Assembly: GCF_001428505.1 (NCBI RefSeq)
Contig: NZ_LMHU01000009.1
Location: forward strand, 330,298-394,297
Length of the DNA: 64,000 nt
DNA from: Terrabacter sp. Root181
Lineage (GTDB): Bacteria > Actinomycetota > Actinomycetes > Actinomycetales > Dermatophilaceae
Reading direction: 5' to 3'
In this document: one piece after another, positions 62,101 to 64,000 of the stretch
Numbering within the stretch: the first letter of the stretch is position 1
Layout: each line of letters opens with the position of its first letter
Position numbers and translations under genes: made by a program
The notes under the pieces: generated by a model
The model's input: the letters and a program-made list of their open reading frames with translations, nothing else
What the model was told of the DNA's origin: nothing
Databases searched by the model: none

Positions 62101-64000
62101 AGCTACACCGTCCTCGTCGACTACGCCGGGAGCGGCGGCTTCAGCGACAGCAGCACCAGTGGCACGCTCACGATCACCAAGGCGGCGCTGTCGATCACCG
62201 CGGACGACAAGGCCAAGGTGTACGGCTCCACCAACCCGTCCCTCACCGGCAGCATCGCCGGCATCAAGAACGGCGACGCGATCACCGCGACCTACGCCAC
62301 GACGGCCACCGCGGCCAGCGGCGTCGGCTCGTACGCGATCGTGCCCACGGCCGTCGACTCCACCCCGTCGACCCTGTCGAACTACACCGTCACCTTGGTG
62401 AACGGTTCGCTCTCCGTGACGAAGGCGGCGTTGACGGTCACGGCGGACCACAAGTCCAGGACGTACGGGGACGCGAACCCGGCCCTGACGGTCTCCTACA
62501 CCGGGTTTCGTCCTCGGCCAGACCGCCTCGGTGCTGGGCGGGACGTTGACCGTCACGACCGCGGCGACCCCGGCCAGCGCCGTCGGCACCTACGCGATCA
62601 CCGCGGCCGGTCAGACGAGCAGCAACTACGCCATCACCTACGCGCCCGGCACCCTCACCGTCACCAAGGCCCCGCTGACGATCACCCCGGCCAACGAGAC
62701 CAAGGTGTACGGCGCAGCCCTGCCCACCCTGACCGGCACCATCACCGGCATCAAGAACGGTGACGACATCACCGCGTCGTACGCCACGACCGCGACAGCC
62801 TCCAGCCCCGTCGGCGGCTACCTCATCACCGCGACCCCGCTCGACCCCGACACCAAGCTCGGCAACTACACCGTCACGAACAACACCGGCACCCTCACCG
62901 TCACCCAGGCCGCGCTCGTCGTCACCCCCGCCAACAAGAGCCGCCTCTACGGCGAGGCCAACCCTGCCCTGACCGGCACCCTGACCGGCGTCGTCGCCGG
63001 CGACGGCATCACCGCCAGCTACTCCACCACTGCCGTGGCCACCAGCCCGGTCGGGGACTACCTGATCACCGCGACCCTGAACGACCCCGACACCAAGCTG
63101 GCCAACTACAGCGTCACCACGAACACCGGCACCCTCACCATCACCAAGGCCCCGCTCACAGTCACGGTCGACAGCCAGAACAAGAACTACGGCGACGCCA
63201 ACCCCGCCCTGACCGGCACCATCACCGGCATCAAGAACAGCGACCCCATCACGGCGTCGTACTCCACCACCGCCACCGTCACCAGCAGCATCGGCTCCTA
63301 CCCGATCACCGCGACCCTGAACGACCCGAGCACCAAGCTCGGCAACTACACCGTCACCAACACCGCCGGCACCCTGGTCATCTCCCAGGCGCAGCTGATC
63401 GTCACCGCCGACAACGCCTCGCGCCCCTACGGCGACGCCAACCCCGCCCTGGGCGGAACCCTGACCGGCGTACGCAACGGCGACGACATCACCGCCACCT
63501 ACGCGACAGCCGCCACACCGGCCAGCCCCGTCAGCACCTACGCCATCATCCCGACCCTGCACGGCGACACCAGCAACTACACCACCCAGGTGAACAACGG
63601 CACCCTCACCATCACCAAGGCCCCGCTCACCATCACCCCGGCCAACAAGACCAAGGTCTACGGCGACGCCAACCCCACCCTGACCGGCACCATCACCGGC
63701 ATCAAGAACGCTGACGACATCACCGCCACCTACGACACCACCGCCACCACCTCCAGCCCGGTCGGCGGCTACCCCATCACCGCCACCCTGGCCGACCCCG
63801 ACACCAAGCTCGGCAACTACACCGTCACCAAGAACACCGCCACCCTCACCGTCACCAAGGCACCCCTGACGATCACCGCCGACAACAAGAGCCGCACCTA
63901 CGGCGAGGCCAACCCGACCCTGACCGGCACCATCACCGGCATCAAGAACAGCGACGCGATCACCGCGACCTACGCCACCGCCGCAACCGCAGCCACCGGC
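59137..64000 (+). CDS. Giant secreted subtilase with DUF11, cadherin-like and MBG repeats; apparent frameshift; 3' end outside window
   Basis: Starts at ATG 59137 with AAAGGGGA upstream. Residues 1-45 are a long signal peptide. An I9-like propeptide (~50-135) precedes a peptidase S8 domain with Asp162 (VLDTGVDG), His200 (GHGTWVA) and Ser355 (GTSASAA); ATGND supplies the oxyanion Asn. Then follow a beta-rich region, DUF11 (~581-705), cadherin/VCBS-like modules (~708-905), an Ig-like Big_3_5 domain (~916-1014) and MBG repeats. The original frame continues only to a stop at 62763, but inside repeat 2 the run TTT at 62507-62509 carries one T too many; removing it restores an MBG frame open to 64000. 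It is either a pseudogene, a phase-variable gene or a sequence error. Confidence 0.85.
62179..64000 (+). repeat. Tandem MBG-type repeats (~240 bp, at least 8 units)
   Basis: Units begin with K/QA-x-L-x-[IV]-T and contain YG-(D/E)-ANP-x-LTGT. Starts: 62179, 62422, 62666, 62906, 63146, 63386, 63617, 63857 (last one cut by the window). Unit lengths are 243, 244, 240, 240, 240, 231 and 240 bp; only the second is not a multiple of three. DNA identity between units is very high in the block encoding LTGTITGIKN. MBG domains are beta-sandwich stalk repeats of surface proteins. Confidence 0.9.

Noticed and set aside
60096-62549. 817-aa frame inside the subtilase gene on the same strand
   Set aside because: Arg/His/Gln-rich shadow of the S8 protease frame, which shows catalytic motifs and domain repeats.

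Overview
The window is high-GC DNA (roughly 70 % by eye) with frequent GTG starts, strong G/C third-position bias, chains of 4-bp start/stop overlaps and many actinobacterial families (DUF4244, Ssd-type tad locus, DUF2510, Holin-X, EAD1 conflict proteins, GT87). A high-GC actinobacterium is well supported; an Intrasporangiaceae/Dermatophilaceae-like member (Janibacter, Phycicoccus, Knoellia type) is only a guess. Large open frames antisense to most genes are composition shadows and are not annotated.

Layout. 1-1.1 kb: end of an unidentified gene, a strong terminator, a ~47-bp minisatellite and an Rrf2-type regulator. 1.2-6.1 kb (minus strand): compact tad locus 1 (ssd-tadA-tadB-tadC-DUF4244-tadE-tadE-like). 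6.8-16.8 kb: a Fic-fold protein with a degenerate active site, a toroid-fold protein, a tryptophanyl-tRNA synthetase behind a trp-type leader-peptide attenuator, a nucleotidyltransferase, PlsC, a membrane protein, a Tat-exported PhoD phosphatase and acetyl-CoA synthetase. 17.1-24.9 kb: a multi-gene conflict/signalling locus. Module 1 is EAD1-trypsin protease, EAD1-P-loop ATPase, a 1051-aa STAND NTPase and a two-TM coiled-coil protein, with overlapping genes. After an FMN reductase comes module 2: a 42-aa stand-alone copy of the STAND C-terminal tail followed by a paralogue of the two-TM protein. Two DNA motifs recur upstream of both modules. 25-28.9 kb: NYN-LOTUS RNase-like protein, DEAD-box helicase, LuxR-type regulator.

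29-34 kb: membrane glycosyltransferase-like proteins and an acyltransferase. 34-42.5 kb (minus strand): tad locus 2 with two nearly identical Flp pilins, TadE, TadG-like, CpaB, CpaE-like, TadA, a VWA-TadB fusion and TadC. 42.7-54.4 kb: surface-glycan cluster (GT87, GT-C, PIG-V-like, GT2 enzymes, DUF2304, Wzx-like flippase, DegT aminotransferase, methyltransferase); its right part has visibly lower GC and looks acquired. 54.5-58.8 kb: DUF2510 protein, NhaA with an EF-hand-like tail, Holin-X-type protein, an alpha/beta hydrolase whose nucleophile position is glycine, and a serine beta-lactamase-fold protein. 59.1 kb to the end: a very large secreted subtilase with adhesin-type repeats, interrupted by an apparent 1-nt frameshift in an MBG repeat and running off the window.

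Across the window the octamer GTATGCCG/CGGCATAC recurs at least 25 times, often by using codons that are otherwise rare here, and is absent from the glycan island. No tRNA, rRNA, CRISPR array, insertion sequence or replication origin was seen.
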